From: CAYWGR01 sp964458015
Lineage (GTDB): Bacteria > Planctomycetota > Planctomycetia > Pirellulales > Thermoguttaceae
Length of the DNA: 25,295 bases
Assembly (NCBI GenBank): GCA_964458015.1
Contig: CAYWGR010000074.1
Span: forward strand, 1-25,295
Direction of reading: 5' to 3'
The notes below the pieces were generated by a model. The model did no database searches and was not told the origin of the DNA. It was given only the letters and a program-made list of their open reading frames with translations. Below, piece after piece: positions 1 to 7,540 of the stretch. Both the position numbers and the translations under genes were made by a program. The stretch's first letter is position 1; each line of letters begins with the position of its first letter.

Positions 1-245
1 GGCTTGGCAATCAAACGACCGAGACGATCTTTTTAGCCAAATCCGCGCGCAAACATGGGGCCGTGGCGGCCACGTCGTTCGGTGAAGGTTTCGGCGGAAG
101 CGTTTGGGCCTTGGTCGAAACAGCCCATGCGGATGATTTGCTGATGGCCTGGAGCGACGATTATCGGGCCGAGTATCCCGATCTTGCGACGCAGTCGGTA
201 TTCTTTCTTACTGGGGCTGGCCCCGCGGCGTTTAGGGTTTGCTAG
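1..245 (+). CDS. Galactokinase-like GHMP kinase, C-terminal fragment (5' end outside window)
   Basis: The frame is open from base 3 to a TAG ending at 245, giving about 80 residues, so only the C-terminus is present. It contains GAVAATSFGEGFGGSVWALV, which fits the glycine-rich third GHMP-kinase motif as it occurs in galactokinases, followed by a segment ending FFLTGAGPAAFRV that matches the galactokinase C-terminus. Family role: ATP-dependent phosphorylation of a sugar (galactose in the type case) in the cytoplasm. The exact substrate cannot be told, because the N-terminal sugar-binding signature lies outside the window. The gene converges on rnpB with about 25 bases between them. The alternative is another sugar kinase of the GHMP superfamily. 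Confidence 0.72.
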   Translation, partial: LGNQTTETIFLAKSARKHGAVAATSFGEGFGGSVWALVETAHADDLLMAWSDDYRAEYPDLATQSVFFLTGAGPAAFRVC

Positions 246-270
246 CGATTAGAGCGAGCAGAAGAAAAAG

Positions 271-735
271 GGTTCGGAGCGGACCTATAAGCCGGGTTTT
301 GTACGGCTCAATGGAGATTGAGCAGCGACGGTCATTTCTCTAGGAGGCCGATTGCTCGGCCCCTCAAGCAGTCTACCCGGAAGTCGGCAGCGGGCCGGAC
401 CGACCCGCGGGAACGGCCGGACGATCAAGTCGCCGGTCGTGATCCTCTGCTTCCTGTTTGACCTTGCTCCTGGCGGGGTTTGCCTAGCCAAGCTGGTCGC
501 CCAGCCTGCTGGTGAGCTCTTACCTCACCGTTTCACCCTTACCGCGCCCTGCACCAGTGAAGGAGCGAGCGAGGCGGTTTGCTTTCTGTTGCACTTTCCC
601 GGGTCTTGCGACCGGTGGGCGTTACCCATCGCCACGTCCTACGGAGCCCGGACTTTCCTCCCGCCCCGCGTCACAAACGACCGATAAGGCGGTCTACAAC
701 GCGATGGCCGGCGACCGTCCGGTCCACTCCGAACC
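271..735 (-). ncRNA. rnpB: RNase P RNA, bacterial class A
   Basis: Catalytic RNA that removes 5' leaders from pre-tRNAs. Read on the minus strand, the universal blocks appear in order: GAGGAAAGTCCGGGCTCC, AACAGAAAGCAAACCGCC, GGTAAGGGTGAAACGGTGAG, GGAGCAAGGTCAAACAGGAA, GGGTAGACTGCTTGAG, AGAAATGACCGTCGC and AAAACCCGGCTTATAGGTC. The ends 721-735 and 271-285 pair as a 15-bp P1 helix with a single G-U, which fixes both termini. The GGU that pairs with the tRNA CCA end is present (complement of 375-377). At about 465 nt it is longer than the 377-nt E. coli RNA; much of the excess (about 45 nt) lies in the P16-P17 arm, near 379-450. A T-rich run (CTTTTTCTTC on the minus strand) follows the 3' end and may help termination. 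Confidence 0.97.
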
Positions 736-802
736 ACCTGTAACTTAGCTCGGAATGACTATTAGTGGAAGCGGGGCGAAGAAAACTACCGTCGTTTGGA
801 CG

Positions 803-2287
803 TTATTTTTCGATCAGCGGCTTCAATGCTTTGGCCCAAATCGCATAACCTTGTTCGGTGGGGTGGCAGAAATCGCCCATCAAGGTTTGTTGGATCGTAT
901 CGTCGGGATTGAGAAATTGCCGGCTAATATCGAGGAATTGGATGCCCGGCGTTTTGGCCAAATCGGCCAGCAGCCGGTTGAGCTCCCGGCGACCGGTGCG
1001 GTTGTCGCCGGGCTTTTGGCCGACCGGGAACACGCCCATCACGATGATGCGAGAATCGGGCGATTTCGAGCGGATGCGAATGCAGATGGCGCGAACGCCC
1101 TCGAAAATTTGTGCAGGCGTATTGGCTTTGAAGTTCGGCGTGGTCGAGAAATTGTTGGTGCCGATGTTCAGCACGACGTATTTGGGATGCAGACCGTCGA
1201 ACTCGCCGTGGTCGAATCGCCAAAGCACGTTTTGGGTGCGATCCCAGCCAAAGCCCATATTCAGCACGGGCCGGGAGCCGAAAAGCAGTTGCCAAGAGGC
1301 CGGGCCATTTTGTCGTTTGTTGCCGTTGCCGTCGAGCAGGTACGGAGGTCCGGCCCAAAAATGCGTGATCGAGTCGCCGATCATCACGACTTCCGGCTTG
1401 ATGGCGTCTTTGGCTTTCAAGACGTCCTCATGCCGGGCATACCAATCGTAGCTGTCGTTTTCGATCTTGGGTGCAGGAGCCACCGCCGTGTTGGTCACGG
1501 GATCGGTATCGCGGCTTTTGTCGCCCATCAGTTTGCAGAGCTTCGGCTCCATTGCCTTGGCCCAAGCGAGCGCGCCCTTGGGCGACGGATGCAGCAGGTC
1601 GGGCATTAGTTCGGGGTCGATCGAGCCGTCGAGCCGGAGGAAAACGTGGTTGATATCTAGATAATGCACCATTTTCCCGTCGGCCAGTTTAGCGACGAGT
1701 TCCGAAGCTTTCAGGTTCGTATCCCAGCGTTTTTTCATGCTGCCGCGCTCGACCTGTCCGTTCATGTAGACATTCGTTCGCGGGAAGATGCGCAAAAGCA
1801 AAATTTTCGTGGTCGGCAGCTTTTCACGAAGCAGTTTCACGATGGCGGCCGTGCCCTCGGCAATTTGTTCGGGCGTGTGGACGATCGGGTAATTGGCGTC
1901 GTCGGAGTTGTTGGTGCCAATAAGAAGCACGACGGCCTTGGGCGACTGATTGGTTAGCTCGCCGTTCTGAAGAAACCACAGTGTATTTTCAGTGCGCGCG
2001 CCGCTATAGCCCAGGTCCAGTGCGTTGCGCGGAGCATAAAACTGATTCCAAACCGATTGAAATTCTCTGTTATCGAGGTTGTGGGTGATCGAGTCGCCGA
2101 TCAAAAGCAGATCGAATTTGTGTTCCCTCGCGGCTTTGACTTTTTCTTGATGACGCGCATTCCACGGGGGCATTGGGGCAGGCGTCGTTGCGCTGCCGCT
2201 GGTATCGGAACCAACGGCGAATGTGGAATAGAACGTTCCCAAGACAACAAGCACTGCTAAACGGCAATTTCGATGTGCAATACGCAT
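803..2287 (-). CDS. Secreted tandem two-domain SGNH/GDSL hydrolase
   Basis: 494 residues. The N-terminus is a typical signal peptide (basic MRIAHRNCR, hydrophobic LAVLVVLGTF, cleavage near residue 26). Two complete SGNH domains follow. Domain 1: GDSITH at 64-69 (nucleophile Ser66), GTNN at 124-127 and a D-x-x-H pair at 230/233. Domain 2: GDSITH at 304-309 (Ser306), GTNN at 376-379 and D472/H475. Both keep all four catalytic blocks, so both may be active. The family cleaves acyl esters, often acetyl groups on carbohydrates or lipids, and these domains look like the platelet-activating-factor acetylhydrolase type. Export plus duplication suggests extracellular or periplasmic de-esterification of a polymer; this is inference. 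The start is supported by an AGAAGAGAG ribosome site just upstream. It lies downstream of the radical SAM gene on the same strand. Confidence 0.9.
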   Translation of the reverse strand: MRIAHRNCRLAVLVVLGTFYSTFAVGSDTSGSATTPAPMPPWNARHQEKVKAAREHKFDLLLIGDSITHNLDNREFQSVWNQFYAPRNALDLGYSGARTENTLWFLQNGELTNQSPKAVVLLIGTNNSDDANYPIVHTPEQIAEGTAAIVKLLREKLPTTKILLLRIFPRTNVYMNGQVERGSMKKRWDTNLKASELVAKLADGKMVHYLDINHVFLRLDGSIDPELMPDLLHPSPKGALAWAKAMEPKLCKLMGDKSRDTDPVTNTAVAPAPKIENDSYDWYARHEDVLKAKDAIKPEVVMIGDSITHFWAGPPYLLDGNGNKRQNGPASWQLLFGSRPVLNMGFGWDRTQNVLWRFDHGEFDGLHPKYVVLNIGTNNFSTTPNFKANTPAQIFEGVRAICIRIRSKSPDSRIIVMGVFPVGQKPGDNRTGRRELNRLLADLAKTPGIQFLDISRQFLNPDDTIQQTLMGDFCHPTEQGYAIWAKALKPLIEK

Positions 2288-2344
2288 AATTCTCTCTTCT
2301 GTTAATCTATTGGTGCCGACATTGCCAATGTTTTGTATTCAACC

Positions 2345-2373
2345 GCAAACACGGCTGTTTCAGCCGAGTTTGC
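2345..2373 (-). terminator. Hairpin between radical SAM and SGNH genes
   Basis: GCAAAC-a-CGGCT, loop GTTTC, AGCCG-a-GTTTGC: an 11-bp stem with one A-A mismatch, starting four bases after the radical SAM stop codon on the minus strand. No strong U-run follows, so it may be an imperfect intrinsic terminator or an mRNA 3'-end stabiliser that separates expression of the two genes. Confidence 0.5.
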
Positions 2374-2376
2374 TGC

Positions 2377-3393
2377 CTAATCGACCGCGGAACGGTTCAT
2401 TAGCAATGTAGGGCACAATAAGGGATGTAAAACGCGGTCGCCTTGCCGACTGTTTCGCCGATGTAATTCTGTTTCGACGGCGGCACGTACCGTGGCCTTG
2501 TCTAAACACCATGTCGGCGCAACAAGATAGGCTCGGGGGGCATCGCCGGAAAGCCGCTCGATAACGACTTCCGCGAGTGTTTCCTCCAAAAAGTCGGCGA
2601 CATATTCAACGTATTCTGAAAACTCAGGCAATCGAATCTGGCCCGAGGTGACTTGGTTGGCCAATTGGGTATGTTGCACGGCATACAAATTGTGCAATTT
2701 AACGGAATGAATCTTCAGTTTAGCCAGCTCCCGGGCCGTGGTCAACATGGCGTCGCGCGACTCGCCCGGCAGACCGAGAATGACGTGGACCCCGATGTCG
2801 AGATTGCGCAAACGAGTGCGGCGGTAGGCATCGAGAAAGGCGTCGTAATGATGTCCGCGATTCAGGAGGTCTAGAGTATGGTCGTGAATTGTTTGAAGGC
2901 CGTATTCGATGGTAACCCAAGTTTTTTGAGCCAATTCGGCCAGAAGGTCGAGAATTTCGTCGCTTACGCAATCGGGCCGCGTGCCGATGGCCAGGCCGAC
3001 CACGTCGGGATGAGCGATTGCTTGACGGTAGAGTGTTTCGAGATACTCCGGCGGCCCATAGGTGTTGGTGCCGGGTTGGAAGTAGGCCACGAATCGTTGG
3101 GCGTTGTACCGTTGCTTGAGGCGGCGGATGCCTTCGTCGATTTGGTCGGCGATGGAAGGCAATTGAAGCCGTCGGCTGGGGCTGAAGCTTTCGGGATCGC
3201 AAAAGATACATCCGTGAGTGGCCAGCGTGCCGTCGCGATTGGGGCAACTACAGCCGGCGTCCAAACTGAGTTTCCAGACCTTCGCGCCAAACTTCTTTCT
3301 ATAGAAGAAGTTAAGGCTATGGTAGAGCAAGCCCGCGGAATGCCAATCGAGCGGGGGTATCTCGTCACAATGATTGTTGGTTGACGACGTCAC
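2377..3393 (-). CDS. Radical SAM protein, YhcC/TIGR01212-like
   Basis: 338 residues, close to the family's usual 300-330. Residues 43-70 hold the characteristic cluster region LDAGCSCPNRDG...GCIFC. The iron-sulfur ligands are most likely C50, C62 and C65, a wide C-x11-C-x2-C spacing typical of this subfamily. Downstream are FQPGTNTYGP and GLAIGTRPDC, then IEYGLQTIHDHTL, the SAM-barrel segments I associate with YhcC-type proteins. The biological reaction of this family is not firmly established, so I give no substrate. The start is a GTG at 3393 with no good ribosome site. No ATG occurs before the conserved core, so the true start could lie up to about 20 codons further in. The gene is divergent from the FHA gene, with about 80 bases for both promoters. 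Confidence 0.9.
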   Translation of the reverse strand: MTSSTNNHCDEIPPLDWHSAGLLYHSLNFFYRKKFGAKVWKLSLDAGCSCPNRDGTLATHGCIFCDPESFSPSRRLQLPSIADQIDEGIRRLKQRYNAQRFVAYFQPGTNTYGPPEYLETLYRQAIAHPDVVGLAIGTRPDCVSDEILDLLAELAQKTWVTIEYGLQTIHDHTLDLLNRGHHYDAFLDAYRRTRLRNLDIGVHVILGLPGESRDAMLTTARELAKLKIHSVKLHNLYAVQHTQLANQVTSGQIRLPEFSEYVEYVADFLEETLAEVVIERLSGDAPRAYLVAPTWCLDKATVRAAVETELHRRNSRQGDRVLHPLLCPTLLMNRSAVD

Positions 3394-3473
3394 AGTGCCT
3401 AACTACACTAATAGGAGGGTTTCGATCTATCATAGCGGTCGAATGGAGCAAAGCAAGCTTTCGAGGCAAACTT

Positions 3474-3956
3474 ATGTACGGCGAGTTAATGCCTGTGGGG
3501 GGTGGCGATCCAATTCCGCTCTTAAAAAAGAGCTTATTGGTTGGAAGACGCGAAAGCTGCGACATTGTGTTGCGGTTTTCGAACGTCTCGGCACATCACT
3601 GCCAGATAACCGTGAATGGCGGCTACTGGCATGTACGCGACTTGCAAAGCCGCAACGGAGTGAAGGTCAACGGTTTGCGGGTGACCGACAAGCGGCTGGA
3701 TCCGGGCGATATTCTATCGGTGGCCCGGCACAAGTACGAAGTGCGTTATTCGCCGGCCGAATTGGGCGCGGTGGGGCCACCTCCGCCCGACGTGCCCGAG
3801 GTCGATATTTTCAGCAAATCCTTGTTGGAGCGGGCGGGTTTGGAGCAAAAGCGTCTGATGCGATCGAAGGCCCCGGTAGATCCCGATGAGCCTGTGCGGT
3901 ACGATATTACGCAGGACGAACCGGGTCAGCTTCGTTTCCGCAATCATCCGCAGTAA
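3474..3956 (+). CDS. FHA-domain protein
   Basis: 160 residues from the ATG at 3474, chosen because GAGG lies 7 bases upstream and because the frame upstream overlaps the divergent gene. A single forkhead-associated domain spans about residues 1-95: GRR at 24-26, the phosphothreonine-binding block NVSAHH at 37-42 (S39, H42) and DLQSRNG at 56-62. The last 60 residues (proline-, acid- and lysine-rich) look disordered. FHA domains bind phosphothreonine peptides, so this is probably a cytoplasmic adaptor in Ser/Thr-kinase signalling, which is abundant in planctomycetes. No kinase is next to it. It is the first gene of the rsgA-hflX-SDR run, 40 bases before rsgA. Confidence 0.9.
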   Translation: MYGELMPVGGGDPIPLLKKSLLVGRRESCDIVLRFSNVSAHHCQITVNGGYWHVRDLQSRNGVKVNGLRVTDKRLDPGDILSVARHKYEVRYSPAELGAVGPPPPDVPEVDIFSKSLLERAGLEQKRLMRSKAPVDPDEPVRYDITQDEPGQLRFRNHPQ

Positions 3957-3996
3957 AGTTACTCATGCGGCATGGCCCAGGATGGGCGTGCGATAC

Positions 3997-5139
3997 ATGT
4001 CTAAGAAGAAGAAAATCCGCACCGATTTCCGTAAGAACCGCGCAGTCCGCGCGCGGCCGACGGATTGGACGCGACGCTACTCGGAGCACGGCTTCGAGGA
4101 AGAAACGCCGCCGCAAAGCGAGCGCATCAGCGGCAAGGGCGAGTTGACGCGCCGTCGGACCGTTTGCGGCGATGCCCTTGATGCTTCGGAAGAGCCCGGG
4201 TTCGGCGTTCAGCTTGACGTAGACGAAACCACATGCCGGCACGGCCGCGTGCTTGCCATGTTGGGGCTTCTATGCATTGTTGAGGATAGCGAGCATGTCG
4301 AGTATCGTTGCGTTACACGCCGGCTTCTGAAAACGCTGGCGACCGACCAGCGCCATGTGGTGGCGGCCGGCGATCGCGTTGTGTTTCGCCCCGTGCCGAA
4401 TAGCGAGCCCAAGGAAGGCTTGATCGAACGTGTCGAACCGCGCCGCGGCTGCATCTGCCGCGCGACACGCGGGCGGCAGCAGATTTTGGTAGCCAATGTG
4501 GATCAACTGGCCATCGTCACCAGTGCGGCCGAACCGCGCATGAAGCCGAACCTAATCGACCGTTTGCTTGTCGAAGCAGAGAAGGGGCGAGTGCGGCCGC
4601 TGATCTGCATCAACAAAGTGGATCTTGTCGATCCGGCGGACTTGCAACCCTTGGTCGGCGTCTACAGCCAGATGGGCTACGAAGTGTTGCTCATCAGCGC
4701 GACAACGGGGCTTAACATTGAACGGTTCCGGCGCGCAATGTTCGGCCGTGCGAGCGTTGTAGCGGGCCAAAGCGGCGTCGGCAAGTCATCGCTGTTGAAC
4801 GCGATTGATCCGAGTTTGTGCCTTCGCGTGCAACCGGTGAGTGAGGAAAACGAAAAAGGCAAGCACACGACGACCACCGCCCGGCTGTTGCCGATGGCCG
4901 GCGGCGGCTACGTTGTCGACACGCCCGGCATCCGGCAGTTTCAACTTTGGGATATTGTGCCCGAGGAAGTGGCAGGTTATTTTCGCGACGTAAGGCCTTA
5001 TGTCAACCTATGCCGTTTTCCTGATTGCACCCATACGCATGAAGACGGTTGCGCGGTGAAAGACGCCGTGGCCGACGGCCACTTGGATGAACGCCGGTAC
5101 GAAAGTTATTGTCATTTGCGAGCGGGAGACATTGAGTAG
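3997..5139 (+). CDS. rsgA: Ribosome small subunit GTPase RsgA
   Basis: Circularly permuted GTPase that assists late maturation of the 30S subunit. From the ATG at 3997 it has 380 residues, slightly longer than usual because of a basic tail (MSKKKKIRTDFRKNR). An OB-fold region covers about 65-165. GTPase motifs occur in permuted order: NKVD (G4) 206-209, SA (G5) 234-235, GQSGVGKSS (G1) 257-265 and DTPG (G3) 308-311. The zinc-binding region follows, with C339, C344, H346 and C352. Another in-frame ATG at 3982 is possible. I prefer 3997 because the resulting MSKKKK start fits planctomycete relatives as I recall them. The stop overlaps the hflX start by one base, implying translational coupling. 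Confidence 0.95.
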   Translation: MSKKKKIRTDFRKNRAVRARPTDWTRRYSEHGFEEETPPQSERISGKGELTRRRTVCGDALDASEEPGFGVQLDVDETTCRHGRVLAMLGLLCIVEDSEHVEYRCVTRRLLKTLATDQRHVVAAGDRVVFRPVPNSEPKEGLIERVEPRRGCICRATRGRQQILVANVDQLAIVTSAAEPRMKPNLIDRLLVEAEKGRVRPLICINKVDLVDPADLQPLVGVYSQMGYEVLLISATTGLNIERFRRAMFGRASVVAGQSGVGKSSLLNAIDPSLCLRVQPVSEENEKGKHTTTTARLLPMAGGGYVVDTPGIRQFQLWDIVPEEVAGYFRDVRPYVNLCRFPDCTHTHEDGCAVKDAVADGHLDERRYESYCHLRAGDIE

Positions 5140-6452
5140 TGTACGAAATAGATCGCACGGAAAGCGTTGCCAGCGAGGCGGCCGTATTGGTCGGGGTTTT
5201 AATGCCTGACCGGACGACGCACGGCAAGCCGCTGGAGGAATTGGAAGGTTTGGCGGCTACGGCAGGCGTGCGCGTCGTGGGCCGGATTACGCAACGGCGC
5301 GAAGCGCCGGATGCCGCCACTTATCTTGGTCACGGCAAGGTCGAGGAACTTACGCGGCTGGCCGTTGCGAATGACGCGGACCTGGTGATATTTGATAACG
5401 ACCTGAGCGCCGCCCAAACGCGCAACTTGGAAAAGGCCATTGGGTTGAAAGTGCTGGATCGCACGGAGTTGATCCTCGATATTTTTGCCGGCCGCGCGCA
5501 GACGGCCCAGGCGCGGTTGGCCGTCGAATTGGCGCAGCTAGAATACGCGATGCCTCGGCTGAAACGGATGTGGACGCACCTTTCGCGTCAGAAGAAAGGC
5601 GTAGGGCTTCGCGGTCCCGGCGAAACGCAGTTGGAAGAAGATCGCCGGCTGGTCGAGCGGCGCATCAAGGATTTGCGGCGTCAGTTGGGTGCGATCGAGC
5701 GCCGCAAGGAGCGCGAAGTGGCCGGCCGCCACGATTTGTTGACCGTTTCGCTGGTCGGATACACGAACGCCGGCAAGAGTACATTGATGAACGCATTGAC
5801 CGATGCGGGCGTTTTCGTGCAGGATGCGCTTTTTGCCACGCTCGACACGCGAACGCGGCGTTGGCAGTTGCCCGGCTGGGGGCCGGTGCTGTTGAGCGAC
5901 ACGGTCGGTTTCATTCGCGAATTGCCGCACCACTTGATAGAAAGTTTCAAGGCGACGCTCGAAGAAGCCCGGCAAGCGGATTTGCTGTTGCATGTGGCCG
6001 ACGGCTCGAATCCGGCGGTCTACGATCAAATTGCCGCGGCCTACAACGTGTTGGAAGAGATCGGCATTCAGCGGAAGGATACGCTCTTGGTGATCAACAA
6101 GGTAGACGCCTTGCCTGACCGATTGCGATTAGACGGAATTATGAGCCGATATCCCAATGCGGTGCCGATCAGCGCGCGGACGGGTTTCGGCATGGCGAAT
6201 TTAACGTCGATGGTCAGCGATGCGTTGAGTCGAAGCTTTTTGGATATCGATGTGGAGTTGGGCGTAGAGGACGGCCGGATGATGGCGTATCTGGCGGCCC
6301 ACGGTGAAATTCTTTCGAAGCAGTATCACGAGAGGCAGGTCGTTGTGCATTGCCGGATTCCGCTGCGGCATTTGGGTAGGATTAAAGAGGGCTCGCGCGG
6401 AGTTCGGACGCATCAGATGGTGAAGGATCGCGAAGTTCCCAGTTCCGTGTAA
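5139..6452 (+). CDS. hflX: Ribosome-associated GTPase HflX
   Basis: 437 residues, normal for the family. HflX binds the large ribosomal subunit and splits stalled or hibernating ribosomes. The N-terminal nucleotide-binding-like domain (about 15-125) includes TYLGHGKVEEL. The signature linker MPRLKRMWTHLSRQ...GLRGPGETQLEEDRR covers 138-170, then a coiled segment. The G domain has GYTNAGKST (207-215), T234, DTVG (254-257) and NKVD (320-323). The start is GTG at 5139, sharing its G with the rsgA stop TAG; GGAG at 5125-5128 serves as ribosome site inside rsgA. With rsgA it forms a pair of GTPases acting on the two ribosomal subunits. The SDR gene follows 14 bases later. Confidence 0.97.
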   Translation: MYEIDRTESVASEAAVLVGVLMPDRTTHGKPLEELEGLAATAGVRVVGRITQRREAPDAATYLGHGKVEELTRLAVANDADLVIFDNDLSAAQTRNLEKAIGLKVLDRTELILDIFAGRAQTAQARLAVELAQLEYAMPRLKRMWTHLSRQKKGVGLRGPGETQLEEDRRLVERRIKDLRRQLGAIERRKEREVAGRHDLLTVSLVGYTNAGKSTLMNALTDAGVFVQDALFATLDTRTRRWQLPGWGPVLLSDTVGFIRELPHHLIESFKATLEEARQADLLLHVADGSNPAVYDQIAAAYNVLEEIGIQRKDTLLVINKVDALPDRLRLDGIMSRYPNAVPISARTGFGMANLTSMVSDALSRSFLDIDVELGVEDGRMMAYLAAHGEILSKQYHERQVVVHCRIPLRHLGRIKEGSRGVRTHQMVKDREVPSSV

Positions 6453-6466
6453 GGAGGCAAAGAACG

Positions 6467-7249
6467 ATGAGACGAGAAATTAAGAACAGCCGTGCGATTG
6501 TCACGGGCGCGTCGAGCGGCATCGGACGCGAAACGGCCTTGGAATTGGCGCGAAACGGCGCCGATGTGGCGGTTGTCGCCCGGCGCGAGGATCGCCTGCG
6601 GCAACTGGTCGAGCAAATTTCCGCGATGGGACGCAAGGTGGAGCCAATCGTGGGCGACATCACCGATCCGGAAACGCGGCAAAGGGCATTGGATGTGGTC
6701 CGCGACAAGTTCGGCGGTTTGGATATTCTGATGAACAACGCAGGCATCGGGGCGATGGGATTGTTTGCCGATGCCGATCCCGGACGGGTGCGCCGCGTGA
6801 TGGAAGTGAATTTTTTCGCTTTGGTCGAGATGACCCGCTCGGCGTTGCCACTGTTGAAGCAGGGTAATCGGCCGATTATCGTCAACACAAGTTCGATCCT
6901 GGGGCATCGAGGCGTGCCCTATAGCAGCGAGTATTCGGCCAGCAAGTTCGCTGTGCAGGGTTTCAGCGAGTCGATTCGCGCGGAGTTCGCTCCAATGGGG
7001 ATCGATGTGCTCGTGGTAAGTCCCGGCACGACGGAAACGGAGTTTTTCGACCGTGTGATCGAGCGGACGGCGGAGCCGAAATGGCCCGAGCACAAGCCGA
7101 TCAGTCCGGCGCGGGTGGCCGTTGCCATTGTTCGCGCGATCCGGGCGGGCAAGCACGAAATCATCCCCTATCGCTGGGGCCGCGTGTTGTGTTGGCTCAA
7201 CCGGCTTTCGCCCGGAATGGTGGATCGGTTGATGACGCGGTATGTTTAG
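6467..7249 (+). CDS. Short-chain dehydrogenase/reductase (classical SDR)
   Basis: 260 residues. The Rossmann cofactor motif TGASSGIG is at 13-20, NNAG at 90-93, the catalytic serine in TSS at 141-143, and the Y-x3-K pair at Y156 and K160. Basic ARR at 38-40 after the second strand suggests NADP(H) preference (inference). The C-terminal stretch about 232-260 (YRWGRVLCWLNRLSPGMVD) is hydrophobic and resembles SDRs that sit near membranes. The substrate cannot be predicted. A strong AAGGAGG ribosome site precedes the ATG at 6467. It is the last gene of the FHA-rsgA-hflX run; its role there is not obvious. Confidence 0.95.
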   Translation: MRREIKNSRAIVTGASSGIGRETALELARNGADVAVVARREDRLRQLVEQISAMGRKVEPIVGDITDPETRQRALDVVRDKFGGLDILMNNAGIGAMGLFADADPGRVRRVMEVNFFALVEMTRSALPLLKQGNRPIIVNTSSILGHRGVPYSSEYSASKFAVQGFSESIRAEFAPMGIDVLVVSPGTTETEFFDRVIERTAEPKWPEHKPISPARVAVAIVRAIRAGKHEIIPYRWGRVLCWLNRLSPGMVDRLMTRYV

Positions 7250-7256
7250 CGCTGTC

Positions 7257-7285
7257 TTGGATGGTAGAATGCTATAACTTATAAT
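7257..7285 (+). promoter_or_regulatory. Possible sigma-70-type promoter for the small gene pair
   Basis: TTGGAT at 7257-7262, a 17-base spacer, and a perfect TATAAT at 7280-7285. Transcription would begin near 7291-7293, only a few bases before the ATG at 7295, which would give an almost leaderless message. The -35 box matches only half the consensus and the region is AT-rich, so this is tentative. Confidence 0.3.
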
Positions 7286-7294
7286 TAGGATAGC

Positions 7295-7516
7295 ATGAAC
7301 GAGCATAAAAACAAACACATTCGGTCGGCTATTGATTATGCATTGGCTAAGAAATGGCGACTTGAAATAGCCAGTGGGCATGCTCATGTTTGGGGCTATC
7401 TTTTATGTCCGGCGGCTCATCGAGGTGGATGTCGTGTTCCGGTTTATTCGACTCCCCGAGTTCCGGAGAATCACGCTCGGTTTATTCGTCGCAGGGTGGA
7501 TGCTTGTTCGCACTAA
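7295..7516 (+). CDS. Small HicA-like protein, candidate toxin
   Basis: 73 residues, basic. Visible order: a helix (IRSAIDYALAKKWRL), then SGHAHVWGYLLCP, a short Gly/Arg segment, VPVYSTPRVP, and a final basic helix (ENHARFIRRRVDAC). HicA-type mRNA interferases have the same layout: helix, strand with a Gly-(Ser)-His catalytic block, strand ending in V-P-x-(H/Y)-x, C-terminal helix. H29 or H31 would be the catalytic histidine. I recall uncharacterised proteins with this pattern next to a partner like the following gene, but the HicA relation is inference. AGGA lies 4 bases before the ATG. Base composition is more AT-rich than the flanking genes, in keeping with transfer. The pair sits between an SDR gene and an RNA-modification gene with no shared function. 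Confidence 0.62.
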   Translation: MNEHKNKHIRSAIDYALAKKWRLEIASGHAHVWGYLLCPAAHRGGCRVPVYSTPRVPENHARFIRRRVDACSH

Positions 7517-7540
7517 TATCGGACTATGAGGAGATGTGTC

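Noticed and set aside
441..445. Apparent loss of the GGU that binds tRNA CCA in RNase P RNA (GGAUC where I first expected it)
   Set aside because: Counting against the E. coli RNA shows the relevant GGU lies in GGGUAG, which is present here (complement of 375-377).
352..748. Open frames of 78-111 codons on the plus strand and 68 codons on the minus strand
   Set aside because: They lie inside RNase P RNA, whose conserved blocks and end pairing fully explain the sequence.
755..1609. 284-codon plus-strand frame
   Set aside because: Antisense shadow of the SGNH gene; the minus-strand product has two complete catalytic domains and a signal peptide, this one has no recognisable motif.
6413..7387. 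324-codon minus-strand frame
   Set aside because: Antisense to the SDR gene and the hflX end; no motifs, composition typical of a complement frame.
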